Shown: positions 9,056-17,395 of the stretch, in pieces
Position numbering within the stretch: the first letter of the stretch is position 1
Layout: the number at the start of each line of letters is the position of its first letter
Source of the DNA: Rhizobium sp. P40RR-XXII
GTDB taxonomy: Bacteria > Pseudomonadota > Alphaproteobacteria > Rhizobiales > Rhizobiaceae
Assembly (NCBI RefSeq): GCF_012641405.1
Contig: NZ_JABAII010000017.1
Location: 62,001 to 126,000, forward strand
DNA length: 64,000 bases
Reading direction: 5' to 3'
Notes under the pieces: model-generated
What the model was told of the DNA's origin: nothing
Seen by the model: only the letters and a program-made list of their open reading frames with translations
Database searches by the model: none
Made by a program: the position numbers and the translations under genes

Positions 9056-9096
9056 AACGTATCTGCTAAAGTATAATTTGGGGAAGGGACGTAGTT

Positions 9097-10533
9097 TTGG
9101 TTTATAAGACGCGATTGATGGCGGCAATCGGTATTTCGATGGCCATGAGTTCTTTATCAAGCGGTTCTGCGGGCGCCATGACATTGCAGCAGGCAATTGA
9201 TAAGACAATGAAAACTAATCCTCAGATTATGCAGGCAGCGCAAAATCGGGAAGCAACCGAGTTTCAATTGCGCCAGGCGAGGGGTCTTTACCTGCCCTCA
9301 GTCGACCTCGAGTCTGGTTATGGTCGCCGTAGACTATCGGATGTCACATCCGGCGCCTTGTCGCGTACTCATGATTACTTGAATCCGGCAGATGTAAGCT
9401 TGACTATTACGCAGACTTTGTTCGATGGCGGCGACCGCAAGGCGCAGAAGGACAAGCAGGCGGCTCGTGTCGACGGTGCATCCTTCCGCGTCCAACAGCG
9501 CTCGGAAGCATTGGCGCTGGAAGTGACCCAGAATTATCTTGAATATCAGCTGCAGATGGAGATCGTCGCGGCTGCTGAAAAGAACGTCGCCTTCCACAAG
9601 CAGATGGTCGGAAATATCGAGGATAGCATCAAGGGCGGCGCTCTCACGGATGCCGATCGCCTTCAGGGCGGTGAGCGCCTGCAGGCGGCTAACGCCCGCC
9701 TTCAGGAAGCAAAGAAGGAGCTCGACGCGACGAAGATCCGCTTTCTCCAGGTTGTCGGCGAGTCGATCAGTAACGCGAGCCGACCGGCTTCCGTTGCGCG
9801 TTACCTGCCCAAGACATTGGACGACGCGGTCTTCATCGCTCAAAAGAACAACCCGCAGATCTCGTCGGCCAAGGCTGATGTCAATGCCGCTGACGCAGAC
9901 GTGCGCGGTTCCAAGTCCGCATTCCTGCCGCGGCTAGACCTCGTCGGCAGCGCTCGCATTGGTGACGATGTCGATGGCAACAAGGGTAACACCAGCGACG
10001 TCCAGGTCGGGGTCGTTGCCAAATGGAACCTTTATCACGGCGGCATCGATACCGCCCATCAACAGGAGCTGGTTCGTCGCGCCGCCGAACAGCGTTTTGC
10101 ACTGAGCCAGACTTACCGCGAGGTCGACGAGTCCGTCCGGTCCGCGTGGAGCGAGCGTACCAACGAGGCTCAGTTAGCGCATATCCTGGGCGGGCAGGAA
10201 AAGACCAACGCCCAGCTCGTCACGTCTTACCGCGAGCAGTTCAAGGTTGGCCAACGCTCGCTGCTTGATCTCCTGGATGCCCAGAACACCCGCTTCAACA
10301 CCGAGATTTTGGCCAAGACGGCGGAGGTCGCATCCCTTTTTGCCGAATACAAGATCCTCGCAGCATCGGGCAGCCTGTTGTCGACGATGAAACTGAAGCC
10401 GGTCGATCAGGCGACGCCTTATGCCCGCGATCAGTTCGCTGTTTCGTCGAATACGGCTGATCCTGGATATACCAAATACGACTCGCATCAGAAACCCGGC
10501 CTGCCGATGGATCTGCTCGAGCCGATTCGTTAA
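9097..10533 (+). CDS. TolC-family outer membrane efflux protein of a type I secretion system
   Basis: 478-residue outer-membrane trimer subunit, LapE/TolC-like. The signal peptide ends near SAGA-MT (about residue 27). Two outer membrane efflux domains follow: AIDKTMKTNPQIMQA near the start and the second-repeat motif AIFIAQKNNPQISSAKADVNAA-like segment in the middle, ending with GQRSLLDLLDAQNTRFN, a strong family motif. The start is a TTG with GGGGAAGGG eight bases upstream; an in-frame ATG at 9118 is the alternative. The first gene of a four-gene operon, it should form the outer duct for the exporter encoded next, exporting the giant adhesin encoded about 7 kb further on. Confidence 0.9.
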   Translation: MVYKTRLMAAIGISMAMSSLSSGSAGAMTLQQAIDKTMKTNPQIMQAAQNREATEFQLRQARGLYLPSVDLESGYGRRRLSDVTSGALSRTHDYLNPADVSLTITQTLFDGGDRKAQKDKQAARVDGASFRVQQRSEALALEVTQNYLEYQLQMEIVAAAEKNVAFHKQMVGNIEDSIKGGALTDADRLQGGERLQAANARLQEAKKELDATKIRFLQVVGESISNASRPASVARYLPKTLDDAVFIAQKNNPQISSAKADVNAADADVRGSKSAFLPRLDLVGSARIGDDVDGNKGNTSDVQVGVVAKWNLYHGGIDTAHQQELVRRAAEQRFALSQTYREVDESVRSAWSERTNEAQLAHILGGQEKTNAQLVTSYREQFKVGQRSLLDLLDAQNTRFNTEILAKTAEVASLFAEYKILAASGSLLSTMKLKPVDQATPYARDQFAVSSNTADPGYTKYDSHQKPGLPMDLLEPIR

Positions 10534-10562
10534 TCGTTACGATCCGAATTGGATAGCGCTTC

Positions 10563-12716
10563 ATGTTGAACGTAGCACCTGACGTGTCTGCGAGCATATC
10601 GCTGCTGACGTTCAAGTCGGCATTTAAATCGGTCGCTGCGTTTTATGGCCGACCGAGCTCGGATACGGTGCTCTTTTCGGGCATTCCGGACGAAATTCTG
10701 GAAGCCATGGAGCTGGACGATGTCGAACAGCTGTCGGAACGCGTCGGGTTGCAGGTCCTGAAGCATACGGAACGAGATTGCCGGCTGGGCAACTTCGACT
10801 GTCCCGCCATCGTCACGTTCGCCGGTGGCGGTGTTTTGCCATTGCTCGAAATGACCGAGAATGGTTCCTACGTCACTGAGATCGCGTCAGCCGTCGGGGC
10901 GCCCGCCTGCTTGACGCGGGAGGAACTCTCGGCGCTCAATCCGCAATCGGCATTTGCCTTTACGCTCTATTACCAGAATTCGTCGGACGAAGCGCGCGTC
11001 GGCCATGCCATGGAGATCGAGAAGCGTCACTGGCTGGCAACCGCGCTGGTGCCCTACTGGCGAACCTATGCCCGCGTCATGCTGGCGGCGCTGTTCATCA
11101 ACATCATCGCGCTGGCCTCGCCGCTTTTCACCATGAACGTCTATGATCGGGTCCTGCCAAATAAGGCATTCCCGACGCTCTGGGTACTGACCGCCGGCAT
11201 TTCTTTGGCCTATCTCTTCGATTTTCTTCTGAAAACAGCCCGCGCATCGCTGATCGACTATGCGGGCCGCAAGGCGGATTTGCGGCTCTCGCAGTTGATC
11301 TTCGACAAGATCCTGAATTCGACCCTGGCGTCCCGTCCGATGTCGACCGGGGAATACGCCAATCGCGTGACGCAATATGAATTCGTGCGCGAATTTTTCA
11401 CCTCGAACACGATCGGCGTGCTGATCGACAGTCTTTTCGTCGTGATCTTCCTGGTCGTCATCTATTTGATCGCTGACTGGCTGGTGATCATCCCAGCCGT
11501 CGCCTTCGTTCTGTCAGTGACCATCGGGCTCGTTGCGCAGGCCCAAATTGGCAAGCGCATGGCAACGGCCACGAACGAGGCATCGCGCCGCCAGTCGATG
11601 CTCGTTGAGACGATTTCGACGATAGAGACATTGAAGAGCCTGCGCGCTGAGGCGACCATGCTGCGCCGCTGGCAGGAACTCACCAAATATTCAAGCCGCA
11701 CCAGCGAGGATATCAAGCATATCTCGTCGAGCGCCATCAACATGACGATGTTTCTCCAGCAGATGGTCAGTGTGCTGATCGTCGTCGCGGGCACCTATGA
11801 ATTCGCCGATGGAAAAATCGCCATGGGTGCGATCGTCGCCACCGTGATGCTGGCGGGCCGCGCCGGTGCGCCTTTCGGGCAGATCGCCATGACGCTCGCG
11901 CGGTTCCGCCAGGCCACCATGTCCCTGCGTATTCTCGACAAGATCATGGAGCAGCCTGATGACCGGCCGTCGACCGTCGGCTTCGTCAATCGGCAGATCA
12001 CCAGTAGCGGCTTCAGCTTCCAGAACGTTTCCTTCCAATATCCTGGCTCCGACCAGGCGGTCATCAATCAGCTTTCCTTCACGGTCGCACCGGGCGAAAA
12101 GATCGGGATCATCGGCCGTATTGGGTCGGGCAAGACGACCCTCGGCCGGCTTCTCGACGGGCTGTTCCAGCCTTCCAGCGGCCGCGTGCTGATCGATGGC
12201 GTCGATATACGTCAGTATCACATGGCCGAGGTGCGCGCCGCCGTTGCTGTCGCCGGCCAGTCGTCGGACCTGTTCTCCGGCACGGTGAAGGAAAACCTGC
12301 TGCTCGGCCGCGCTGATGCCAGCGACGAGGAACTATTGGCTGTTTCGCGCATGACCGGCGTTGAAGAGTTCGTTGCCCTGCACCCACGCGGTTTCGACAT
12401 GCCGGTCGGAGAGCGCGGCGCGAACCTCTCGAACGGCCAAAAGCAGGCGTTGACCATAGCTCGGCTTCTCCTGACCCGGCCGAAGATCGTCTTTCTTGAC
12501 GAGCCGTCTGGGGCAATGGATTTGGCAAGCGAGCGCCATCTCATCAGCAAGCTGACCCAGGCATTCGGCCCGCAGACCACGCTACTCGTTGCAACCCACC
12601 GTCATAGCATGCTGGAGCTCGTCGATCGGCTGATCGTCATCGACAAGGGGCGCATCATCGCCGATGGACCAAAGAACGCTGTCATCGAGGCGATGCAGCG
12701 CAAGGCGGTGCAATGA
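10563..12716 (+). CDS. Type I secretion ABC exporter (LapB-type, peptidase-like N-domain)
   Basis: 717-residue inner-membrane exporter. Residues 1-130 form a C39-like N-terminal domain without an obvious catalytic Cys in the family position, as in LapB/HlyB exporters that do not cleave a leader. The transmembrane region spans about 165-440 (FTMNVYDRVLPN is the typical first loop). The ATPase domain contains GRIGSGKTT, the signature LSNGQKQ (Asn in place of the usual second Gly) and Walker B IVFLDEPSGAMD. It overlaps the adaptor gene by four bases (ATGA). LapB-type exporters usually secrete long repeat adhesins, which matches the 4,525-residue protein nearby. Confidence 0.93.
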   Translation: MLNVAPDVSASISLLTFKSAFKSVAAFYGRPSSDTVLFSGIPDEILEAMELDDVEQLSERVGLQVLKHTERDCRLGNFDCPAIVTFAGGGVLPLLEMTENGSYVTEIASAVGAPACLTREELSALNPQSAFAFTLYYQNSSDEARVGHAMEIEKRHWLATALVPYWRTYARVMLAALFINIIALASPLFTMNVYDRVLPNKAFPTLWVLTAGISLAYLFDFLLKTARASLIDYAGRKADLRLSQLIFDKILNSTLASRPMSTGEYANRVTQYEFVREFFTSNTIGVLIDSLFVVIFLVVIYLIADWLVIIPAVAFVLSVTIGLVAQAQIGKRMATATNEASRRQSMLVETISTIETLKSLRAEATMLRRWQELTKYSSRTSEDIKHISSSAINMTMFLQQMVSVLIVVAGTYEFADGKIAMGAIVATVMLAGRAGAPFGQIAMTLARFRQATMSLRILDKIMEQPDDRPSTVGFVNRQITSSGFSFQNVSFQYPGSDQAVINQLSFTVAPGEKIGIIGRIGSGKTTLGRLLDGLFQPSSGRVLIDGVDIRQYHMAEVRAAVAVAGQSSDLFSGTVKENLLLGRADASDEELLAVSRMTGVEEFVALHPRGFDMPVGERGANLSNGQKQALTIARLLLTRPKIVFLDEPSGAMDLASERHLISKLTQAFGPQTTLLVATHRHSMLELVDRLIVIDKGRIIADGPKNAVIEAMQRKAVQ

Positions 12717-14017
12717 TGCGTGCCGCTCGCCATAACATCCACGACAATCCGCCGCTTTTCGCGCGGCTGATCCTCGGCCTTTGTGCCCTGATGATCGTTG
12801 CTTTCATCGCCTGGGCGGCCTTTGCCGATATCGACGAGATCGCACGCGGCGAAGGGAAGGTGATACCGGTATCGAAGACGCAGATCGTGCAATCGTCCGA
12901 GCCTGGCATCGTCCAGGAGATCAATGTCAATCTCGGGCAGATCGTCCACAAGGGCGATATGCTGGTCCAGCTCGACAATACGACGACGGCGTCGACGCTT
13001 GGCGAATCGGTTGCCAAGGCTCGCGCGCTCGGTGCCAAGGTTGAGCGCCTGGCCTTGGAGGAGGCGGGCGCCTTAGACGCACAGTTCGTCTGCCCGGCTG
13101 ATATCCTTGCCACCGCAAAAAACGTCTGCGACAACGAGGAAAAGCTCTTCGAGGCGGATCGCGCTTCCTATAAGAACAAGCTCGATGTTCTCGATCAGCG
13201 CCTGAAGCAACATCAAAACGAGCTGGAAGAAGCCCACGCCAACATAGACCGCTTGACGCAGAACATCGTTGGCGCCCAGAAGCAATATGATCTGCTAAAG
13301 CCGCTTGGTGAGAAAAAGCTTGTTGCTCAAACGGAAGTCCTCAAGGTCCAGCGAGAGCTTGTCGACCTGCAAGGGCAGCTTAAGGTCTATGTCGAGAGCC
13401 TCGATCGCCTACAGTCAGCCATCAAGGAGGCGACGTTGCAGGTTGGCGACCTCGGACTCCAGCTGCGCCAGCAAGCCCTGACCGACAAGGGCCAGGCACT
13501 GTCGGAACTTTCGGTCGTCGACGAGACGATCCGCGGGGCATCCGATCGGGTCAAGCACACGGATATCCGCTCACCGGTGGACGGCATCGTCAATACGCTG
13601 GAAGTCAATACGATTGGCGCCTACGTCGACGCCGGCAAGGTCATCGCTGGTGTCGTCCCGACAGCGGATACTCTTCTGATCGAGGCGAAGATCTCGCCCC
13701 GCGACGTTGCGTTTGTGCGCATCGGCCAGCCGGCGATTATTAAGATCTCGGCCTATGATTTCTCGATCTTCGGCGCCTTGGACGGCAAGGTCGTCAACGT
13801 GTCCGCCGACAGCCTTGTCGAAAAGGACAAGAACGAAACCTATTACCTCGTGCGCATCAAAACCGACAAATCGGCCCTGGAGCGAGACGGCAAGCATTAT
13901 CCGATCATCCCCGGCATGGTGGCTTCAGCCGAGATCCTGACGGGCCACAAGGCAATTCTCGCCTATCTGATGAAGCCGATCAACAAAGCGCGCTCCGAGG
14001 CGCTCACGGAACGGTGA
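12713..14017 (+). CDS. HlyD-family membrane fusion adaptor of type I secretion
   Basis: 434-residue periplasmic adaptor linking the ABC exporter to the TolC-like duct. One N-terminal transmembrane helix (about residues 20-42), a biotinyl-lipoyl-like strand (GEGKVIPVSKTQIVQS...EPGIVQEINV), a long coiled coil (about 130-270, many Glu/Lys/Gln heptads), then DIRSPVDGIVNTLEVNTIGAYV and the beta-barrel region ending ILTGHKAILAYLMKPI, the standard LapC/HlyD ending. The ATG overlaps the exporter stop. Its own stop overlaps the GTG of the next gene, so the operon is tightly coupled. Confidence 0.94.
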   Translation: MMRAARHNIHDNPPLFARLILGLCALMIVAFIAWAAFADIDEIARGEGKVIPVSKTQIVQSSEPGIVQEINVNLGQIVHKGDMLVQLDNTTTASTLGESVAKARALGAKVERLALEEAGALDAQFVCPADILATAKNVCDNEEKLFEADRASYKNKLDVLDQRLKQHQNELEEAHANIDRLTQNIVGAQKQYDLLKPLGEKKLVAQTEVLKVQRELVDLQGQLKVYVESLDRLQSAIKEATLQVGDLGLQLRQQALTDKGQALSELSVVDETIRGASDRVKHTDIRSPVDGIVNTLEVNTIGAYVDAGKVIAGVVPTADTLLIEAKISPRDVAFVRIGQPAIIKISAYDFSIFGALDGKVVNVSADSLVEKDKNETYYLVRIKTDKSALERDGKHYPIIPGMVASAEILTGHKAILAYLMKPINKARSEALTER

Positions 14018-14676
14018 CAGCAGGCATGCGCAAAGGATCCGGGAAAGACGAAGCGGAAATGACAGTCCGGGAGGAAGCCTTGCCCTCGGTGGATGGTGAC
14101 GAGCTGGAACCGCGTTTCCGCGCGGTAACGGGCGGCGGCGAGCGTCGTGGCATTCGCCTGGAGCGCATCTATTGGGATGGTCTTGGACGAATGGCAGAGG
14201 CCGGCGGTATCAGCATCGGCGACCTGGTGTCCGCCACGGCAGCCGATATGCCCGAAACGGGTAACCTCACCTCCTTGTTGCGCGTGCTGAGCTTCAAATG
14301 GGCGCTGAGGCGTCTCGATGCCGTCGAGGATGTCGCATCGCTGACCAATCTCAATGCAGTCCTTCAAGCGTCGCCGACGCCAGCGGTGGTGCTGACGCAG
14401 GAGCGCGGGATCAAGCTCTTCAACGATGCCTTCCTGAAGATGCTGCGTCATCGCCTGCCGATGATCGATGATGTCCAGCAGACGGCTCGAACGTTACGCC
14501 TTTCGATCGACACCCAGGTCCAAGAGGTGCTTTCCGTCCTGTCGCTCAATCGCGGCAAGACGCTGAACACTGGATTCAAGATCGGTCTCGGTCAACAATC
14601 GCTGACGGGCCAGATCAGTCTGGCGTTGGCGCCGACGCACGAGGCGTTGATGTTGATCGGCTATCTCTCTGTTTAG
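14014..14676 (+). CDS. Ribbon-helix-helix protein with PAS-like C-terminal domain
   Basis: 220-residue cytoplasmic protein with a GTG start overlapping the adaptor stop (GTGA); an ATG at 14026 is the alternative. Residues about 44-103 match the RHH_4 ribbon-helix-helix pattern of alphaproteobacteria (RGIRLERIYWDGLGRMAEAG, then SLLRVLSFKWAL), normally found alone as an about 80-residue protein. Residues about 112-218 look like a PAS fold (LNAVLQASPTPAVVL, then IKLFNDAFLKML). The fusion suggests a DNA-binding regulator with a sensing domain, translated together with the exporter. It may control this operon or the adhesin. Function is inferred. Confidence 0.7.
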   Translation: MTAGMRKGSGKDEAEMTVREEALPSVDGDELEPRFRAVTGGGERRGIRLERIYWDGLGRMAEAGGISIGDLVSATAADMPETGNLTSLLRVLSFKWALRRLDAVEDVASLTNLNAVLQASPTPAVVLTQERGIKLFNDAFLKMLRHRLPMIDDVQQTARTLRLSIDTQVQEVLSVLSLNRGKTLNTGFKIGLGQQSLTGQISLALAPTHEALMLIGYLSV

Positions 14677-14732
14677 CAGAATGCCGTCGCTCTTGTGAAG
14701 CGATGCTGCCGCTGGAGCGGCTGGCAGGCGGG

Positions 14733-15683
14733 TTAGTGGATCTCGCCTTCGCCGGGAACCACCTTGGCGAGCGGCACTGCGGTGGCAACAGCCTGGGCAT
14801 GCGGATCGCGCGAGCCGTGCAGATAGCCGCGACCTGCGACGATCGAGTAGAGCGGCAGGTATTCCGCAAGACGTTTGTCGGACAAGACCTCATCGCGCAT
14901 GTTGTCGAGAATAAGATTGTTGCCATTGACGGAGACCGACAGGACGGCATGGTAAAAGTGTCGCTGCTGGTCGAAGAGAACGACCAGGGTCATATGGTCG
15001 AGATCGACACCCGCCTTATAGAGTGCTGCCATCTTCAAGATGGCGTAGTCCTCGCAGTCGCCTTGCTGATGCAAGAGCGCTTCACTCGGTTTCGCCCAGT
15101 GATCCGTCATATGATAGGTATCCATGTCGCTAGCATAGCGCACGGCATGATTGACGGTGTAATTGATCGTATTGATCTTGTCGCGCATCGAGGCGCCGGC
15201 AATCTTTGCTTCAGCGGTCGCAAGTGCGCTTTCGGCCGCATTGCATGCACCTGCTGTGCAATCGAGCGATTTGCCCGACCGGATTTCCGCAAGCGGGCCG
15301 GCGAAATTGTTAAGAGCGGCAAGATGTTTGAAGGGAATGGCAACGGTGCCGAACACCGAGTCGCCCAAGGGAGCGTTGTTCGGCTTTGCGGCGCGCACGG
15401 GCTCGGACGCGACGAGGTTATCGTGCGGAAGGCCGCCGGGCGCGACGGCCAAGCTATGATTGAGCGCAGCAAGGTCGATGCCGCCGATCGCCCTTGCGGC
15501 GTTTCCGATGGTGGGCGCGAAGAGATCGATGGCCGTATCGACCAGCGGGTCCTCAAACAGCGTCACGACAGGGCGGATGGTGTCGCCGGCCGCCGCCATG
15601 CCAACGGTTGGTGATGATAGACCGAAGGCAAAGGAAGCTGCAGCAAGTGCTGAAAGTATAGCTTTTCTGTTCTTGCGTTCCAT
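14733..15683 (-). CDS. LapG-like periplasmic transglutaminase-like cysteine protease (BTLCP)
   Basis: 316-residue exported protein. The signal peptide covers about residues 1-31 (KNRK, hydrophobic core, GMAAAG). The BTLCP/peptidase C93 domain has Cys210 in GDCEDYAILK, His245 in RHFYHAVLSV and Asp260 in LILDNMRD; spacing close to that of Pseudomonas LapG. LapG cuts the N-terminal retention module of LapA-type adhesins and so releases them. It lies between the exporter operon and the adhesin, on the opposite strand and convergent with the operon, so the adhesin is the likely substrate. The domain sits after a longer N-terminal region than in LapG. Upstream lies a TTAA-N7-TTAA box. Confidence 0.85.
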   Translation of the reverse strand: MERKNRKAILSALAAASFAFGLSSPTVGMAAAGDTIRPVVTLFEDPLVDTAIDLFAPTIGNAARAIGGIDLAALNHSLAVAPGGLPHDNLVASEPVRAAKPNNAPLGDSVFGTVAIPFKHLAALNNFAGPLAEIRSGKSLDCTAGACNAAESALATAEAKIAGASMRDKINTINYTVNHAVRYASDMDTYHMTDHWAKPSEALLHQQGDCEDYAILKMAALYKAGVDLDHMTLVVLFDQQRHFYHAVLSVSVNGNNLILDNMRDEVLSDKRLAEYLPLYSIVAGRGYLHGSRDPHAQAVATAVPLAKVVPGEGEIH

Positions 15684-15756
15684 TGGCGCTCAATTCTCCC
15701 TTATGAGAGAATAGTGCGCGATACTTCTGAATATGACGTTCGGAAACGTAGATAAA

Positions 15757-15771
15757 TTAAGTATAAGTTAA
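15757..15771. promoter_or_regulatory. CtrA-like box upstream of LapG-like gene
   Basis: TTAA, seven bases, TTAA: an exact match to the full CtrA recognition pattern of alphaproteobacteria, 74-88 bases before the start of the LapG-like gene (minus strand). The 260-base gap 15684-15943 is AT-rich and holds no gene. Chance occurrence is possible in AT-rich DNA. Confidence 0.4.
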
Positions 15772-15943
15772 GTGATCAAATAAGTATAAAATCCTACGGG
15801 TTTCAATGGGAAACTGTTAAGGATGATATCGCAAGGGCGCCGAAGTGATCCGCGCTATCGAGCGCGGCTCTATGAACGGGCGCTATCGTGATGGCGGCAA
15901 GAGGCCTTGACGACACGCAATCGCTCTATGAATTTGTCCGCTC

Positions 15944-17155
15944 TCAGAATGACTGCGAGGGTTGCGCGGAAACCTTCAGTTTGCCGTCCGCAAGGGTATT
16001 GATGACCATCCTGCGCTCCACCTGGCCGGTGGAATTGAAGCGGAAGAGCCCAGTCGTGCCGCGGAAACCGACCTTGTTCCTCAGATTGGCCGCGGTGATG
16101 GCTTGCGGCCCCTGGGAACGGATGAGGCCGGAGGCGATCGCCATGGCGTCATAGCCATAAGCGCCGTAGGTCGTCAGTGGGTGGTTGAAGTGGCGCTGAT
16201 AGCGCTCGGCAATTAGCCCGCTGCTGTGCGCGTCGTCGGTTGCGACAAAGGCGCCGGCCACCGCCGGCACCGCATACACCGATTGGGGCCAGCCGTTGGT
16301 GCCGACCAGTGCCTGGCCGGGAATGGCTGCGCTGCGCACGGCACCTGCCGCCATACCAACTTCAGTGGTGTTGCCAAGAATGACCACGATTTCGGCCGAC
16401 TGGATGAGCGGTCGATTCTTCGTAAGGATATCAGCGGGCTGATCGCTTGCGCCGTAACGGCCCAGGCCCATGAAGGTGTTGCCGCTGTTCCAGATGGCAT
16501 TGCTCAATCTCGTTGTGTCGGATTGAGAAAAATCGGCAGGTACAAGCGCTGATACCTTCTTGTGGCCTGAAGGATCGGCCGCCTTGAGGCCCTCGATCGC
16601 GCTGTCGAGTTCATCCGAGGCAAGATTGAAGACATCGCCGCCGGTCGTGGCGGTCGCACTTGCAAGATTAAGCAATGGGGGACGCTGCGCGGATGGGATG
16701 GCAGCGATGGAAGCCGTCTCGGCCGGCGGCAGATAACTGACGATCAACGCGGCGTTTCGGCCCTTGGCCGCAGCGACCTGCGCAGCAACGCCCGCAAGAC
16801 CGGGGCCGACATTCTTGACGCGCAGCCGAACCTGATTGTTGCCGAGTTCGCCGATGCCAAGCACCGCCCCGTCGCGCATGTCACGGGCCGGACCTTCGTA
16901 GAGGCCTGCCGCGCCCTTGCGCAGCAGCAGCGTGACTTCCGTGCCGTTGTCGCCGCCATAGCTCTCTTCAATGGCAGTGGACGGCATTTTAATGTCGTCT
17001 TTCTTGTTATTGTTCTCCAGTCCCGCACCGTCCATCTGACAGCCGGCGAGGCTTGCACAGAGGATGAGTCCGACACCGCGGACTGATCGCCAACGCGGTC
17101 TGCGCGGCAGCCGCTCGGTCAAAAGGCTCAACGAAAGGCTGATCGCAAACGGCAC
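15944..17155 (-). CDS. Lipoprotein with periplasmic-binding fold (LivK/Peripla_BP_6-like)
   Basis: 403-residue putative lipoprotein. A hydrophobic segment ends in the lipobox LAGC (Cys39), so the mature protein would be lipid-anchored in the periplasm or at the outer membrane. The remainder has the type I periplasmic-binding fold: LLLRKGAAGLYEGPARDMRDG, AALIVSYLPP, VSALVPADFSQSD, YGAYGYDAMAIASGLI. Such anchored binding proteins occur as LpoA-like or ABC-independent sensors. The GTG at 17155 gives an unusually long Arg-rich n-region; an internal TTG near residue 11 is possible. It is divergent from the adhesin gene and shares its upstream region, which suggests a role in adhesin export or wall coordination, but none is demonstrated. 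Confidence 0.75.
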   Translation of the reverse strand: MPFAISLSLSLLTERLPRRPRWRSVRGVGLILCASLAGCQMDGAGLENNNKKDDIKMPSTAIEESYGGDNGTEVTLLLRKGAAGLYEGPARDMRDGAVLGIGELGNNQVRLRVKNVGPGLAGVAAQVAAAKGRNAALIVSYLPPAETASIAAIPSAQRPPLLNLASATATTGGDVFNLASDELDSAIEGLKAADPSGHKKVSALVPADFSQSDTTRLSNAIWNSGNTFMGLGRYGASDQPADILTKNRPLIQSAEIVVILGNTTEVGMAAGAVRSAAIPGQALVGTNGWPQSVYAVPAVAGAFVATDDAHSSGLIAERYQRHFNHPLTTYGAYGYDAMAIASGLIRSQGPQAITAANLRNKVGFRGTTGLFRFNSTGQVERRMVINTLADGKLKVSAQPSQSF

Positions 17156-17263
17156 AACTACTCCCCCGATTCTCTACGGCAGACTGCAACAGCCTAGCGG
17201 GCGGCATTTGCACACCGCGGCTGACGTAAAGTCAAGCGGTATACTTAATGAGTTGTTCTTTGG

Positions 17264-17283
17264 TTAAGTTAACCATCGGTAAA
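17264..17283. promoter_or_regulatory. CtrA-like half sites upstream of adhesin gene
   Basis: TTAAGTTAACCAT followed by CGGTAAAA. It contains TTAACCAT, a known CtrA class II motif in Caulobacter, and TTAA-N7-TAAA, one mismatch from the full CtrA box. It lies in the divergent region between the lipoprotein and adhesin genes, about 115-130 bases before the adhesin ATG. Confidence 0.4.
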
Positions 17284-17395
17284 ATAATTCTGGGGTGCTG
17301 CATAACCGGCTATATCGGCGAGGTTAACGAAGTATTGCAATCGTCCCGCTCCCGTAATTGATTGCGGCAAATTATGAGACATCGGGAGCCCGACC

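Noticed and set aside
9072..9077. TATAAT before the TolC-like gene
   Set aside because: It is too close to the ribosome site (start of GGGGAAGGG at 9080) to serve as a -10 box for a normal leader.
14703..15614. 303-codon plus-strand frame
   Set aside because: It is antisense to the LapG-like gene, whose signal peptide and catalytic triad are clear; the plus-strand translation has no domain.
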